Virus record (IMG/VR): IMGVR_UViG_3300027668_001596
Location: 1 to 59,853 of that record
Length of the DNA stretch: 59,853 bases
From: a virus
Strand: one strand, 5' to 3'
The translations under genes were made by a program, and so were the position numbers. The notes under the pieces are model-generated. The model ran no database searches. It was given only the letters and a program-made list of their open reading frames with translations, and had not been told where the DNA came from. Shown here piece by piece: positions 9,211 through 19,555 of the stretch (position 1 is its first letter; each line of letters begins with the position of its first letter).

Positions 9211-9218
9211 GATAAATA
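9211..9218 (+). promoter_or_regulatory. T4-type late promoter box GATAAATA
   Basis: GATAAATA lies 30 nt before the ATG at 9249, with a GCAGGAT ribosome site between. It drives the first giant fibre gene. Confidence 0.65.
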
Positions 9219-9248
9219 CTGCTATACATGAAAGCAGGATAATTTAGT

Positions 9249-12200
9249 ATGGCAATAGGATCAAATGACGGCGTAGAATTTAATTTATCTAACATTCAGG
9301 ATAATCAAGTACTTGTCTATGATGCGGCACAAGGTGTTTTCGTTAACGAAACGGCGGCTGTATCGGCAAATGCAAGTATAACTGGACAAGGAAGAAATTT
9401 AGGTGCTACCGGAGTCGGCACATTCAAACAAAACGATAGTAACTATTTAGAGTTCTATAAGCTAGATGCTGGGCCAAACGTAACTTTATCATTAAATAAC
9501 AATGTTATTACAATTGATAGTAAAGTTGGAACTAGTTCAACTACACTTAGCTCAGGATCAGCAACAAGCATAGTAGTATATGATGCGGCTGGTACTACAG
9601 TAACAGGTACATCAGCACTAACATTTGATGGTACTACATTAACTCATACTGGTGCATCTCAAAATGTTACCACAGCAAACGGTTTAGTTACAGCAAACGG
9701 TTTAGTTACAACTAACTTAACAATTGGCACTCAGGTGTTCCCAACAACAGACGGCGGTGCTAACCAAGTACTTGCAACTGATGGATCTGGAGCATTAGCG
9801 TGGACTAACCAAACTTCAACAGCAGGTTTATTAGCAAGTGCTACATTCAATGCTCACGTGGCGTCAGCAATAACTTCAACGTCAAATCATCAGCCTGCAT
9901 TAGATGTTACTTACAGTTTAGGTAACTCCACAAACAGATATTCACAAGTGTTCTCACAATACTTTAGAGGACAAGCAGACGTTTCTGCAAATGCATTAAA
10001 CTTAGGATCAGTACCTGCGGCAAATTATAGATTAGCGGCAGACAGTTATACTATTGCTCAAGTAGATTCAGCAATAGGCAATGTTTCAGTTCCAAGTATT
10101 GCAAACTTATTAAGTAACATAACAGTTACTAACAACGCAGTATCGTATGTACATGAAAGCGGTAAGGTTGATCTTAGATCATCAGATAGTAGTATTACAA
10201 TTGCCCCAGACACAGCAGGCAAATATGTAGACTTAAAATTTAACGATGTTAAATACCAATTTACAAGATTTAGTGCAGATGGTGATGCAAGTAACTATAT
10301 TATACCTGAAACAACAACTGACATATTAAACATTGCAGGTGGTACAGGTATTACTGTTGCGGCAAATCCAGGCACAGATACAATTACAATTACTGCAACA
10401 GGTGGAGCTGGTAACCTTACAGGACTAAGCGATGTTAGTACTGCAGGCGTAACATCTGGACAAGTATTAAAATATAATGGTTCCAGTTGGGCTCCGGCGA
10501 ATGACGCAGGTGCCGGTGCAGGTATTTCATTAACAGATTTAAGTGTTACTAGTGCAAGTGCTAGTGGCAATGGTAGTTTAAGTTACAACAACGGCACAGG
10601 TGTGTTTACACATACACCAGCAGATGTTAGTGCTGTTACACAAAGTTTAGCTTGGAACAGTGGTACAAGTACATTAAGTATTAGTTCAGGTAACTCAATT
10701 GATTTGAGTACATTAGTAAACACTGATACACAAGATTTAAGTATTAGCGGTAACGTAATTAGTTTAGTTAGTGGTGGCACAGTAGATATTACTAGTGCTA
10801 TTGCAAGTGGTGGTGGAACAACTACTGTTGCAGGACTAACTGATACAGCAATAAGCGGTCCAACATCCGGACAAGTATTAAAGTGGAACGGCACCAAGTG
10901 GGCCAATGCGGCAGATACTGATACTGATACACAAGATTTAACCCTAAGTGGTAATGTAATTACATTAACCGATGGCGGCACAGTTGACTTAACGAGTGCT
11001 ATAGCAACAGGCGGTGGTAACTATAACAACTCTAATGTTGCAACATACTTATCAGGTGCAGGGTTTGCCACACAGTCAACTATAGTAGCGGCAATAACTG
11101 ATAGTGCTCCAGGCACATTAGATACACTAAATGAATTGGCGTCGGCACTAGGTGACGATGCAAACTTTAGTACAACAATAACAAATTCAATAGCCACTAA
11201 GGCGGCTATTAGTTCGCTATCCACAGTAGGAACAAGCGGACTATTTGCAGATTTAACAAGTAGACCAAGTATAGCAGTAAGTGGAAGCAACTTAACATAC
11301 GATGGTACTACACTAGATTTAAGTGGCTTAGGAGCCACAGGTGCTACAGGACCAGCTGGAAGTACAGGAGCCGCAGGCTCGAACGGAACAAACGGAACAG
11401 ACGGAACAGACGGCAAATTTATATCAAGTGCCGCTGTAGCAGGTTCTACATTAACACTTACTCATAGTGATTCAAGTACTACAGTAGTTAGTGGTAGTGT
11501 TACAGGTGCTACTGGAGCCGTTGGAAACGGAATTACAACTGTTGCTCTAAGTGGCGACAACTTAGTATTAACTTACTCAAATGCTTCTGTACAAGATATG
11601 GGAAGTGTTAGAGGTGCTACTGGAGCCGCTGGAGCGGCAGGTGCCGCAGGTTCAGACGGAGCCGCAGGCGCAGTAGACCAAACATTAAGTGCTTCAGGTA
11701 ATGTTATTACTATTAGTGGTAACAACGACACAGTAGATTTAACTACTATGTTGGCACCATATACAAAAACAGATACTGATGCACAGACATTATCATTAAG
11801 CGGAACAAACTTATCAATTACTGGTGGTAACACTATAGACGTAAGTAGCCTAGGCGGTAGTAGTTATACTAACGCATCAGTTGATACGCACCTTAACCAA
11901 GCTGGACCAACAACTGGACATGTTCTTTCTTGGAATGGATCAGACTATGCCTGGGTAGCAAACAGTGGCGGTGGCAGTTATGGAGACTCCGATGTTGATT
12001 CTCACATACAAGGAACTGGTTCGCAGATCTCATACGCTTCAGGCGTAATTGGTTTAACCGATACAGCCGTTACAGCAGGTATTTACGGAAGCTCAACAAA
12101 CAGTCCACGTATTACAGTTGACCAACAAGGTAGAATAACAAGTGTAACTGAACAAGCAATCTCCGGAGGCGGAGGCGGCAGTGGTACAAGTTACGAATAC

Positions 12201-12590
12201 TTTAAAATATATTATACATCAGCAGGAGCCATTGATACAACTCAAGGCACTGGCGGTATTAGTGATAAGAGTAGTAAGATGGGAACAGTTACAGTATCTA
12301 ATGCGGCAAGTAATGCCTGTGAATTAACATTACATTTTAACAATAACTATAACAGACCTCCATTAGGAATTACTGCTTATGGTTATTCCCAATCAACAAG
12401 TGAATATAACATAAAAAGCATGATACAAAACTTAGTTAACACCACATTAAAAATGGATGGCTCCGGCACTCCACATGGATCATTAGGATCAAACTTAATT
12501 ACAATGAGTTTGACACGTTCTGAAACAGGCTCGAGCAGTGGCTTTGGACAATCCAGTCATGCTTGGATTTACTTTACGATGGGAAGTTAA
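9249..12590 (+). CDS. giant tail-fibre/adhesin-like protein with collagen-like segments
   Basis: 1113 residues, dominated by Ser/Thr/Gly/Asn-rich repeats. The motif TSGQVLKYNGSSW recurs as TSGQVLKWNGTKW and TTGHVLSWNGSDY, typical of trimeric phage fibre shafts. DTQDLSISGNVISL and DTQDLTLSGNVITL form a second repeat family. Two collagen-like Gly-X-Y stretches lie near residues 697-722 (GATGPAGSTGAAG...) and 785-812. The C-terminal domain (about 980-1113) is non-repetitive and is the likely receptor-binding or trimerisation head. Late expressed. Confidence 0.85.
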   Translation: MAIGSNDGVEFNLSNIQDNQVLVYDAAQGVFVNETAAVSANASITGQGRNLGATGVGTFKQNDSNYLEFYKLDAGPNVTLSLNNNVITIDSKVGTSSTTLSSGSATSIVVYDAAGTTVTGTSALTFDGTTLTHTGASQNVTTANGLVTANGLVTTNLTIGTQVFPTTDGGANQVLATDGSGALAWTNQTSTAGLLASATFNAHVASAITSTSNHQPALDVTYSLGNSTNRYSQVFSQYFRGQADVSANALNLGSVPAANYRLAADSYTIAQVDSAIGNVSVPSIANLLSNITVTNNAVSYVHESGKVDLRSSDSSITIAPDTAGKYVDLKFNDVKYQFTRFSADGDASNYIIPETTTDILNIAGGTGITVAANPGTDTITITATGGAGNLTGLSDVSTAGVTSGQVLKYNGSSWAPANDAGAGAGISLTDLSVTSASASGNGSLSYNNGTGVFTHTPADVSAVTQSLAWNSGTSTLSISSGNSIDLSTLVNTDTQDLSISGNVISLVSGGTVDITSAIASGGGTTTVAGLTDTAISGPTSGQVLKWNGTKWANAADTDTDTQDLTLSGNVITLTDGGTVDLTSAIATGGGNYNNSNVATYLSGAGFATQSTIVAAITDSAPGTLDTLNELASALGDDANFSTTITNSIATKAAISSLSTVGTSGLFADLTSRPSIAVSGSNLTYDGTTLDLSGLGATGATGPAGSTGAAGSNGTNGTDGTDGKFISSAAVAGSTLTLTHSDSSTTVVSGSVTGATGAVGNGITTVALSGDNLVLTYSNASVQDMGSVRGATGAAGAAGAAGSDGAAGAVDQTLSASGNVITISGNNDTVDLTTMLAPYTKTDTDAQTLSLSGTNLSITGGNTIDVSSLGGSSYTNASVDTHLNQAGPTTGHVLSWNGSDYAWVANSGGGSYGDSDVDSHIQGTGSQISYASGVIGLTDTAVTAGIYGSSTNSPRITVDQQGRITSVTEQAISGGGGGSGTSYEYFKIYYTSAGAIDTTQGTGGISDKSSKMGTVTVSNAASNACELTLHFNNNYNRPPLGITAYGYSQSTSEYNIKSMIQNLVNTTLKMDGSGTPHGSLGSNLITMSLTRSETGSSSGFGQSSHAWIYFTMGS
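9672..9707 (+). repeat. 18-bp perfect tandem duplication in fibre gene
   Basis: Two identical 18-bp units (9672-9689 and 9690-9707) duplicate the residues TANGLV in frame, a recent slippage or recombination event in the fibre shaft. Confidence 0.85.
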
Positions 12591-12591
12591 G

Positions 12592-14619
12592 ATGGCAGAC
12601 GTAATTAACAAAAATTCAACTTCAACACTAGATATATACAAACCAGCAAAAGTACTACAACTAAGTGTTACTAGTGCAACTGGTGAAAAGTATTGGCCCC
12701 ATGATGATGGCGCAGGCGATCCGTGGTGGAGTTCAAGTGCAAGTCCTAAGTTTTATCAATATGTATTGGTAATGACTGTTACAGAATATGCACATGGTTC
12801 ACATAAGACTAGAGCACACAAAAAATATAATGGACTTGACGTAGCAGTTGGCGATTGGATTGCTGGCTCACAAGACGGCAAGTGTATGCAGATTATCAGT
12901 GTAAGTGCCAAGACAGCAACTACCGTTACTTGCATTGTAGAAGATGTATTGAGATACAATACATTTAGAAGTTCGGCTGGTAGTCCGATTTTTTCCGTAC
13001 CAGGTACAGCATTACTATTTACGCTTAATGAAAACGGTAAGCCTATTATTGACCCGTTGCCTGCCAGTGTTGTTAGTACAGACTTTTATCCAAACGTAAC
13101 TAGTAGGTTTGAATACTTTAATCCTGCTGAAAACTTTAGATTGGAAAAGACTGCTCATGGGTTCTCTAGAGGCGATGTAATTGTTGTCACTGAAGCTGGA
13201 GCCTATGCTAAGGCAAATGCGGTTACTATGTCAAGAACGATTGGTGTAGTCAGTGTTGTTGGACCTGGCCCGAATCAATTTGCAGTAATGCCACAAAATA
13301 GAATTATAGATTTCAATCCTGCATTGCCAGGAACAGTTGGTAACTACATATATGCAGACACCGACGGAGACTTAACTACAACCGATACTGGTAAAGTTAT
13401 ATTCTTAAAACTTAAAAACTCTGTTGCATCAACAGTTACTAGCACAAATGCATCACCCACTGCTACAGTAGGAGATAAAATTGAGATCAACGGAGCCAAC
13501 GTAACCTTTACTGGTACAACAGTTGCATCTGTTGTATCTAACATCAACTCGACGGCTAACACTTATGTAATAGCTAGTACCCAGGCAGAGCCTACAACAG
13601 TAACTAGTGATACTAGTACATATAATTACGGATTACTAGGTGGATACATTCCTTTTGCAGGTACAATTAGCACAGGAAGTGGCGACCAAACTATAACTCA
13701 AAGCACAGCAGTACATGGTGCTGGAGTATACGGAGCCGGTATTGCAAGTGCTACTGATATTAAAAACACAATTTCCGCATTAGGCATTGCAAACTTATCT
13801 GTTACAGTATTAGGTACTGGACAATTAAAATTAAGCGAAGCCAATGGTAATGCTGTTACTATTACTAACACCACTGCAGATGCTAATGGAAATCCATTTG
13901 CTGGAGCAAGTAGTGTTACTGGTTTACCTTTAACTACTAGTGCTACAACAGGAAGTTTTATGCTCTTATCTAGAGCAGACGGTGGACCAATTGATATAGA
14001 AAATACTGTGGGAACTCCTGCAGAAGACTTAGCCATTTATAGTACACACAATGGACAATATCCATTAGGACTATACATTGAGCATGGTGTTAGAAGTGGT
14101 GGTATTACTATCGTTGCTAACGTGGCGGCTCGCAACTCATTAACACCACAAGGTGGCGACATGGCTTATGTTACTGATGCTGGTGATGGCGAATGGGGTC
14201 TGTTTATATATGATGGCAGTGCATGGACAGAAGTTGGTAACCAGGATAGTGCGGCAACTGATGCCCAAACTATTAGTTTCAACTATACTGCACCTGGCGG
14301 AGGCTTTGGCGGAGTTGAAACTGTAAACTTAGCAAACATATCTCCTGGTGCTAGAATTGTAGATGTTAGTGTTGAAGTTAATACTGCATTAAGTAATTAT
14401 ACTGGCGCTACTGAACCTACAGTTGATGTTGGTACAGCAAGTGACTTAGATCAGTTTATGACTGGTGATGAGAGTGACTTATCATTAGCTGGTACATATA
14501 CTGCTAATCCAAACTATTTATACCCTTCAACACAGACAGTTGACCTTAGTCTTAAGGCTAGAATATCCCATAGAACAAGTACTGCAGGCGACTTTGTAGT
14601 AACTGTAACTTACGTCTAA
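12592..14619 (+). CDS. large fibre/baseplate-associated structural protein
   Basis: 675 residues from the ATG at 12592, just past the previous stop; the longer frame from 12538 would overlap the fibre gene. Starts MADVINKNSTSTLDIYKP. Contains beta-rich repeats, a long Thr/Ser/Ala segment (about residues 280-450), and a YVTDAGDGEWGLFIYDGSAW motif common in phage fibre proteins. The C-terminus is regularly beta stranded. Role as fibre or adhesin is inferred from composition and position between two fibre genes. Confidence 0.75.
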   Translation: MADVINKNSTSTLDIYKPAKVLQLSVTSATGEKYWPHDDGAGDPWWSSSASPKFYQYVLVMTVTEYAHGSHKTRAHKKYNGLDVAVGDWIAGSQDGKCMQIISVSAKTATTVTCIVEDVLRYNTFRSSAGSPIFSVPGTALLFTLNENGKPIIDPLPASVVSTDFYPNVTSRFEYFNPAENFRLEKTAHGFSRGDVIVVTEAGAYAKANAVTMSRTIGVVSVVGPGPNQFAVMPQNRIIDFNPALPGTVGNYIYADTDGDLTTTDTGKVIFLKLKNSVASTVTSTNASPTATVGDKIEINGANVTFTGTTVASVVSNINSTANTYVIASTQAEPTTVTSDTSTYNYGLLGGYIPFAGTISTGSGDQTITQSTAVHGAGVYGAGIASATDIKNTISALGIANLSVTVLGTGQLKLSEANGNAVTITNTTADANGNPFAGASSVTGLPLTTSATTGSFMLLSRADGGPIDIENTVGTPAEDLAIYSTHNGQYPLGLYIEHGVRSGGITIVANVAARNSLTPQGGDMAYVTDAGDGEWGLFIYDGSAWTEVGNQDSAATDAQTISFNYTAPGGGFGGVETVNLANISPGARIVDVSVEVNTALSNYTGATEPTVDVGTASDLDQFMTGDESDLSLAGTYTANPNYLYPSTQTVDLSLKARISHRTSTAGDFVVTVTYV

Positions 14620-14656
14620 TAATCCTTCCAGTAACTCACTAAAAACTTATTTGAAC

Positions 14657-14664
14657 GATAAATA
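14657..14664 (+). promoter_or_regulatory. T4-type late promoter box GATAAATA
   Basis: GATAAATA lies 94 nt before the ATG at 14759. The leader between holds the hairpin at 14676-14698 and an AAGGAG ribosome site. Confidence 0.6.
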
Positions 14665-14675
14665 CAACTAGTATT

Positions 14676-14698
14676 GTAATCAGAACTATTATGATTAC
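14676..14698 (+). other. 5'-UTR hairpin in fibre transcript
   Basis: GTAATCA and TGATTAC pair perfectly (7 bp) around a 9-nt loop. It is located between the late box and the ribosome site of the third fibre gene. It may protect the 5' end or tune translation; no known riboswitch was recognised. Confidence 0.45.
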
Positions 14699-14758
14699 GG
14701 TGCGATCTATAGATAAAAAATGATTTATTAAACAAGTCATCCTTAAGGAGTAACACAA

Positions 14759-17700
14759 ATGGCGAACATTAAAAACTTTGGTATCAAAGGTGTAGCCGCA
14801 GATATTCAATTTGGTAAGGGCGGAGGGTTCATGGTATATGACAAATCCAATAACAAATTCCAAGTTAAAGATTCTGGTAGTAGTTTAGAAGATATTGAAT
14901 TTGCAACCGTACTGGCGGGTACGTGGGCAGGAACGGCAATATCAGTTGCTAAAGGCGGAACAGGATTAACAACTGTTGCAACTGGCAAAATTCTTTACAC
15001 TACAGGCACCGACACATTTGGTCAAACAGATATATCAGCAACAGGTATTTCACTATTAGGTAGTGCAGATGCGGCGGCTGGTAGAACAGCATTGGGATTA
15101 GGCAACGTAGCAACCCAGGCAAACACAGCAGTAGACATCGACGGTGGTGCTATTGACGGAACAGTAATCGGCGCAAACGCGGCGGCGGCAGGTAGTTTCA
15201 GTACTATCAATGCATCAGGAAATATTACTGGCGCATTAGTTGGCAACGCATCAACAGCCACAACATTAGCAACAGCAAGAACAATTGGTGGAGTATCATT
15301 TAATGGTTCTGCGGCAATCAACTTGCCAGGCGTTAACGCAGTTGGTTCTCAGAATACAACAGGATCAGCGGCATCGTTAACAACTGGAAGAACAGTATCC
15401 GCAACTGGCGATATTGCATGGACATCAGCGGCGTTTGATGGTACTGGTGCAGTAACAGGCGCGGCAACTTTAGCAACAGTTAACAGTGACGTAGGAACAG
15501 CAGGTAGTACTACTTCTATTCCAGTTATCACAGTTAATGCTAAGGGATTAGTAACAGCAGTATCAACGGCTTCAATCGCAACATCATTTAATATTGCGGC
15601 TGACACTGGAACTGCTAACGCATTAGACGGTGGAGAAACACTTTCTATATTAGGTACAACAAACGAAATCGACACAATAGTTACAGCAAATCAAATCCAA
15701 GTTGGATTGGTTGCTAACCCAACTATTGGCGGTAACTTAACTGTTTCTGGAAACTTAACTGTTTCTGGTACTAGAACAGACGTTAACGTAACAAACATGG
15801 CTGTAGAAGATTCACTAGTTGCTTATGCTACTGGTAACTCTTCAGACGCAGTTGATATTGGTTTCTTTGGTAAGTTCAACGACGGATCAAATGATTTAGC
15901 AACTGGTTTATTCAGAGATGCGAACGATGGTAAATACCACTTGTTCACTAGCTCACAGGAAACTATCTCAGGTAACGTAGTAGACAAAGCGGCAACAGGT
16001 TATGCTGTAGCTTCTTTGAAAGCAAATACAGAAGGAACACATACTGGTGCAGTAATTGGTAACGTAACTGGTGATACATCAGGAAGTGCTGGAACTGTAA
16101 CAAGTATTGCAAGTCACGTAATTGATTCAGATTCTATGGCAGGTGCTTCGGCAACTAACGTAGCTTCAGCAGAATCAACTAAAGCATACGTCGACGCTAC
16201 AGTAGGTGCTATTAGTACAGTACTAAGTGTTGGCGCAGACAGTGGTTCAGATGACGGAGTTACAGTTGGAACAGACACATTAAACTTTAATGGTACAGCA
16301 AATGAAATTGAAACAACAGTTAGCGACAACGCTATTACTGTTGGATTAGTTAACTCACCAACAGTAAGTGGTACAATGACAGCGGCAACATTCGCTGGTA
16401 ACTTAACTGGTGACGTAACTGGTACAGCTTCATTGGCAACATTAGCCGCTGATGCAACAACATTAGCAACCGCAAGAGCAATAGGTGGAGTATCGTTTGA
16501 CGGTTCTGCAGATATTAACTTGCCAGGTGTTAATGCCGCAGGTAACCAAGCAACAAGTGGTCAAGCAGGAACAGTAGCAACTATTGCCGCTTTCGTACTT
16601 GACGAAGATAACTTTGCAACGAACAGTGCAACTTTAGTACCTTCACAACAATCTGTTAAAGCATATACTGATGCGGCTATAGCCACAGCAGTTTCGGCTT
16701 CAGACTTAGACTTCACAGCAGACAGCGGTGGTGCTTTAAGTATAGACTTAGATAGTGAAACATTAACTATTGCAGGTGGTACAGGTCTTTCAACTGCTGG
16801 TGCTGGTAACGGCGTAACAGTTAGTTTAGACGCTACGGCAGTAACCGCAGGATCATATGGTAGTACAACTGCTATTCCTGTTATTACAGTAGATGCACAA
16901 GGTAGATTGACATCGGCTTCAACAGCCGCTATTAGTACTGCTTGGACACTTACAGGTGATACTGGAACTCAAACTGTTAACGGTGGAGACACAGTTGACA
17001 TAGCAGGTGGAACTAATATTACTACAGTAGCTAGTGCAACTGACACATTGACAGTTAATCTAGATTCTAACGTAACTGGTTTAACATCTTTGGGTGCAAC
17101 AACAGTAACAGGTACAACAGTAACAGATGGCACGTTTAGTGTTAATAGTGGTGCTATAACAGGCGCAACTAGTATTGGTGCAGTTGACTTAGTATTATCC
17201 GGTAACTTAACTGTTAACGGTACTACAACAAGTGTTTCATCAACTAACACTACAATCTCAGATACATTGATTGAATTACAATCAGGACTAGCTGGCGGAA
17301 ACAGTAGTGATATTGGTATTGTACTAGAACGTGGTAGTACTGGTGATAACGGCTTTATGGGTTGGGACGAGAGCGAAGACAAATTTGCTTTTGCAACAAC
17401 TACAGCAACAGGTACAGCCACTGGCGACTTAACACTTGCAGATGCAGGTATTAAAGTTAGTGACGTATTAGCTTCTGGAACTGTTACATTCGCAAGTTTA
17501 AGCGATGGAGCAATTACAATAGCATCCTTCCAAACTACACTTACAGATAGTGACACTATTGTTCCTACCTCAGGTGCTGTTAAGGATTATGTTGATTCAC
17601 AAGTAGCCGCAGTAGATGATACTGTCTTAAGAGCTTCCTTTACAGCTAACTCTTCAGCAAGTTCATTCAACATTGGCGTTATGCCTAACACATCTGGTAG

Positions 17701-17977
17701 AACTTATACTGGATCAAAACTTACTCTTAAAGTTGCTACTGGTTTTACTGGTAACGGCGTTGATGGTATTGTTGTTAACGACGGAAGTAATGACTTAATG
17801 GCAGTGGTTCAAAATGATCCAACTGTTACTGGTCTTTATGTTGTTGATTTAGGCGCAGAAACTATAGCCGGCGGAGCAACTATTAGTTGTTCATTCAAGC
17901 AGTCAGACGGAACAACAGCTTCCGTACCAACTGCTGGTGCGGTAACGGCGACTGTTGAATATCAGTTCTTTACATAA
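14759..17977 (+). CDS. giant tail-fibre-like protein
   Basis: 1072 residues of modular repeats. A block with LATARTIGGVSFNGSAAINLPGV near residue 165 recurs as LATARAIGGVSFDGSADINLPGV near 570. The module NLTVSGT...DSLVAY recurs as NLTVNGTTT...DTLIEL. Several IPVITVNAKGLVT-type turns also recur. These are hallmarks of long fibres in T4-like marine phages. The C-terminal 120 residues are distinct (LRASFTANSSASSFNIGVMP) and probably form the tip. Ends at a strong terminator. Confidence 0.85.
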   Translation: MANIKNFGIKGVAADIQFGKGGGFMVYDKSNNKFQVKDSGSSLEDIEFATVLAGTWAGTAISVAKGGTGLTTVATGKILYTTGTDTFGQTDISATGISLLGSADAAAGRTALGLGNVATQANTAVDIDGGAIDGTVIGANAAAAGSFSTINASGNITGALVGNASTATTLATARTIGGVSFNGSAAINLPGVNAVGSQNTTGSAASLTTGRTVSATGDIAWTSAAFDGTGAVTGAATLATVNSDVGTAGSTTSIPVITVNAKGLVTAVSTASIATSFNIAADTGTANALDGGETLSILGTTNEIDTIVTANQIQVGLVANPTIGGNLTVSGNLTVSGTRTDVNVTNMAVEDSLVAYATGNSSDAVDIGFFGKFNDGSNDLATGLFRDANDGKYHLFTSSQETISGNVVDKAATGYAVASLKANTEGTHTGAVIGNVTGDTSGSAGTVTSIASHVIDSDSMAGASATNVASAESTKAYVDATVGAISTVLSVGADSGSDDGVTVGTDTLNFNGTANEIETTVSDNAITVGLVNSPTVSGTMTAATFAGNLTGDVTGTASLATLAADATTLATARAIGGVSFDGSADINLPGVNAAGNQATSGQAGTVATIAAFVLDEDNFATNSATLVPSQQSVKAYTDAAIATAVSASDLDFTADSGGALSIDLDSETLTIAGGTGLSTAGAGNGVTVSLDATAVTAGSYGSTTAIPVITVDAQGRLTSASTAAISTAWTLTGDTGTQTVNGGDTVDIAGGTNITTVASATDTLTVNLDSNVTGLTSLGATTVTGTTVTDGTFSVNSGAITGATSIGAVDLVLSGNLTVNGTTTSVSSTNTTISDTLIELQSGLAGGNSSDIGIVLERGSTGDNGFMGWDESEDKFAFATTTATGTATGDLTLADAGIKVSDVLASGTVTFASLSDGAITIASFQTTLTDSDTIVPTSGAVKDYVDSQVAAVDDTVLRASFTANSSASSFNIGVMPNTSGRTYTGSKLTLKVATGFTGNGVDGIVVNDGSNDLMAVVQNDPTVTGLYVVDLGAETIAGGATISCSFKQSDGTTASVPTAGAVTATVEYQFFT
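15734..15769 (+). repeat. 18-bp tandem duplication in fibre gene
   Basis: Units at 15734-15751 and 15752-15769 differ only at the last base and encode NLTVSG twice, showing in-frame expansion of the shaft module. Confidence 0.8.
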
Positions 17978-18002
17978 GAAGTAGATAGAGAAACAAATTA
18001 AA

Positions 18003-18027
18003 AGCACACTTAGGTGTGCTTTTTTTT
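18003..18027 (+). terminator. Rho-independent terminator after fibre gene
   Basis: AGCACAC pairs with GTGTGCT around a short loop, followed by eight T. It closes the structural block before the MoxR region. Confidence 0.85.
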
Positions 18028-18036
18028 GGATAAAAC

Positions 18037-18065
18037 TTGACATCAAGCAGAAATAGTCGTATACT
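18037..18065 (+). promoter_or_regulatory. sigma70-type promoter
   Basis: TTGACA (18037-18042), 17-nt spacer, TATACT (18060-18065). The ATG at 18072 is 6 nt past the -10 box and no ribosome site precedes it, suggesting a leaderless mRNA. Confidence 0.75.
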
Positions 18066-18071
18066 ATACGC

Positions 18072-18374
18072 ATGACTAAAGACAAAGACGGCGACGGTAA
18101 CGAGCCAATAGACAACGTAGTAAAGTTTCCTTCAAAACCAAAGAAGGCGGACAACGACACTCATTACGAAATTACTATTGAGAGTTTTAGCCCTGAAGAG
18201 TTACACACCAGAATGTCAGATATCGACGATTCATACGAAGCATGTTTTCACTATGCGAAAGCAATTGAATACACCATGCATAATTTCACCACAGACCTAG
18301 ACCTAAACCAGCTTCAGGCCCTAGAAATCAAGTTAAAAGAGATATTTTTGGAGTTTGCTCCAGAAAAAGGTTGA
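18072..18374 (+). CDS. hypothetical acidic protein, 100 aa
   Basis: Hydrophilic, mostly helical; the N-terminal 35 residues are charged and likely disordered (MTKDKDGDGNEPIDN). Begins at the predicted transcription start. It precedes the MoxR gene but is separated from it by another promoter. Function unknown. Confidence 0.65.
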   Translation: MTKDKDGDGNEPIDNVVKFPSKPKKADNDTHYEITIESFSPEELHTRMSDIDDSYEACFHYAKAIEYTMHNFTTDLDLNQLQALEIKLKEIFLEFAPEKG

Positions 18375-18399
18375 CATTGGTACCGGATTTTAGTATAAT
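18371..18399 (+). promoter_or_regulatory. strong sigma70-type promoter for moxR
   Basis: TTGACA (18371-18376), 17-nt spacer, TATAAT (18394-18399), preceded by AAAAAGG. The -35 overlaps the stop of the upstream gene. Confidence 0.85.
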
Positions 18400-18446
18400 A
18401 TATGCATAGGTTGAGAAAACAAACATACATTTCGTAGGAGTAATAT

Positions 18447-19541
18447 ATGGAAACATTAACAGTAAGACCCAGTCAGACAAAGAACATTGTAAACAGAGCC
18501 TTTTTGGCGAAGAGACCAATATTCATGTGGGGTGCACCAGGAATTGGTAAATCTGAACTAATAGAGGGTATTGTAAAGGACATGCCCGGTAACAATTTAA
18601 TGATTGATATGCGTCTAGCATTAATGGAGCCAACTGACCTTAGAGGTTATCCGTTCCGTAATGCAGAAACAAATCAAATGGAGTGGGCGCCACCGGCAGA
18701 CCTTCCTAGCATGGAGCAGTCAGAACTGTACGACACGATTGTATTGTTCTTAGATGAGTTGAACTCAGCTCCTCCAAGTGTACAAGCGGCGGCATACCAG
18801 TTAGTCCTTAATGGTCGAATTGGTCAGTACGTTATGCCAAGCAATGTAAGAATTGTAGCGGCTGGTAACAGAGAGACTGATAGAGGTGTTACTTATAGAA
18901 TGCCTAGTCCGTTAGCAAACAGATTCCGTCATATTAACATGGACATTAACTTCGAAGATTGGAGTGTTTGGGCTGTTAATAATAAGATACACCAAGATGT
19001 TGTTGGGTACTTAACATACAGTAAAGCAGATTTATTTGACTTTGATCCTAAGACATCAAGTCAGTCATTTGCTACACCACGTAGTTGGTCTTTCGTAAGC
19101 GAAATACTAGAAACTGAAGGGTTTGAGTTCGCTCCTGACTTTGAGCAGAAGGCAGAAATTGCTGGAGCAGTTGGAGAAGGCATGGCTATTAAGTTTTGTG
19201 AACATAGAAAGGTTGCTTCAAAGCTACCTAACCCAGAAGATGTATTAACTGGTAAAGTTAAGACCCTTAAGGTAAAAGAGAAGTCAGCTCAGTACTCATT
19301 CGCAATTGGATTATGCTACGAACTAGCCGCTCTTAATAAAGCGGACGACGAAGCGGCATTTGACAAAGGTGTTGATTACTTCTTTGACTTTATAATGGAG
19401 AACTTTGAACCTGAGTTGGTTATCTTTAGTGCTAAGAGTGTTCTTAGTGACCACGACATAGATATTAAGCCTAGAAAACTCCAAGGCAAGAAGGAGTTTA
19501 AGGAACGGTACTGGAAGTACTTGTTCCCCGCTACGGTATAG
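18447..19541 (+). CDS. MoxR-type AAA+ ATPase
   Basis: 364 residues. Walker A GAPGIGKS (29-36), Walker B VLFLDELNSAPPSVQ (about 100-114), sensor 1 VAAGNRETDRG and the arginine-finger region SPLANRFRHINM are all as in the MoxR branch of AAA+ proteins. These act as chaperone-like remodellers with a VWA partner, and a VWA-domain gene lies 190 bp downstream. Ribosome site GTAGGAG precedes the ATG. The C-terminal 120 residues are specific to this protein. Probably made early and strongly, given the promoter. Confidence 0.9.
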   Translation: METLTVRPSQTKNIVNRAFLAKRPIFMWGAPGIGKSELIEGIVKDMPGNNLMIDMRLALMEPTDLRGYPFRNAETNQMEWAPPADLPSMEQSELYDTIVLFLDELNSAPPSVQAAAYQLVLNGRIGQYVMPSNVRIVAAGNRETDRGVTYRMPSPLANRFRHINMDINFEDWSVWAVNNKIHQDVVGYLTYSKADLFDFDPKTSSQSFATPRSWSFVSEILETEGFEFAPDFEQKAEIAGAVGEGMAIKFCEHRKVASKLPNPEDVLTGKVKTLKVKEKSAQYSFAIGLCYELAALNKADDEAAFDKGVDYFFDFIMENFEPELVIFSAKSVLSDHDIDIKPRKLQGKKEFKERYWKYLFPATV

Positions 19542-19555
19542 GACAAAAAAAACTG

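Noticed and set aside
10295-17556. Long minus-strand frames opposite the fibre genes (Pro/Val/Ala rich)
   Set aside because: They mirror the Ser/Thr/Gly repeats on the plus strand, have no ribosome sites and look like composition artefacts.
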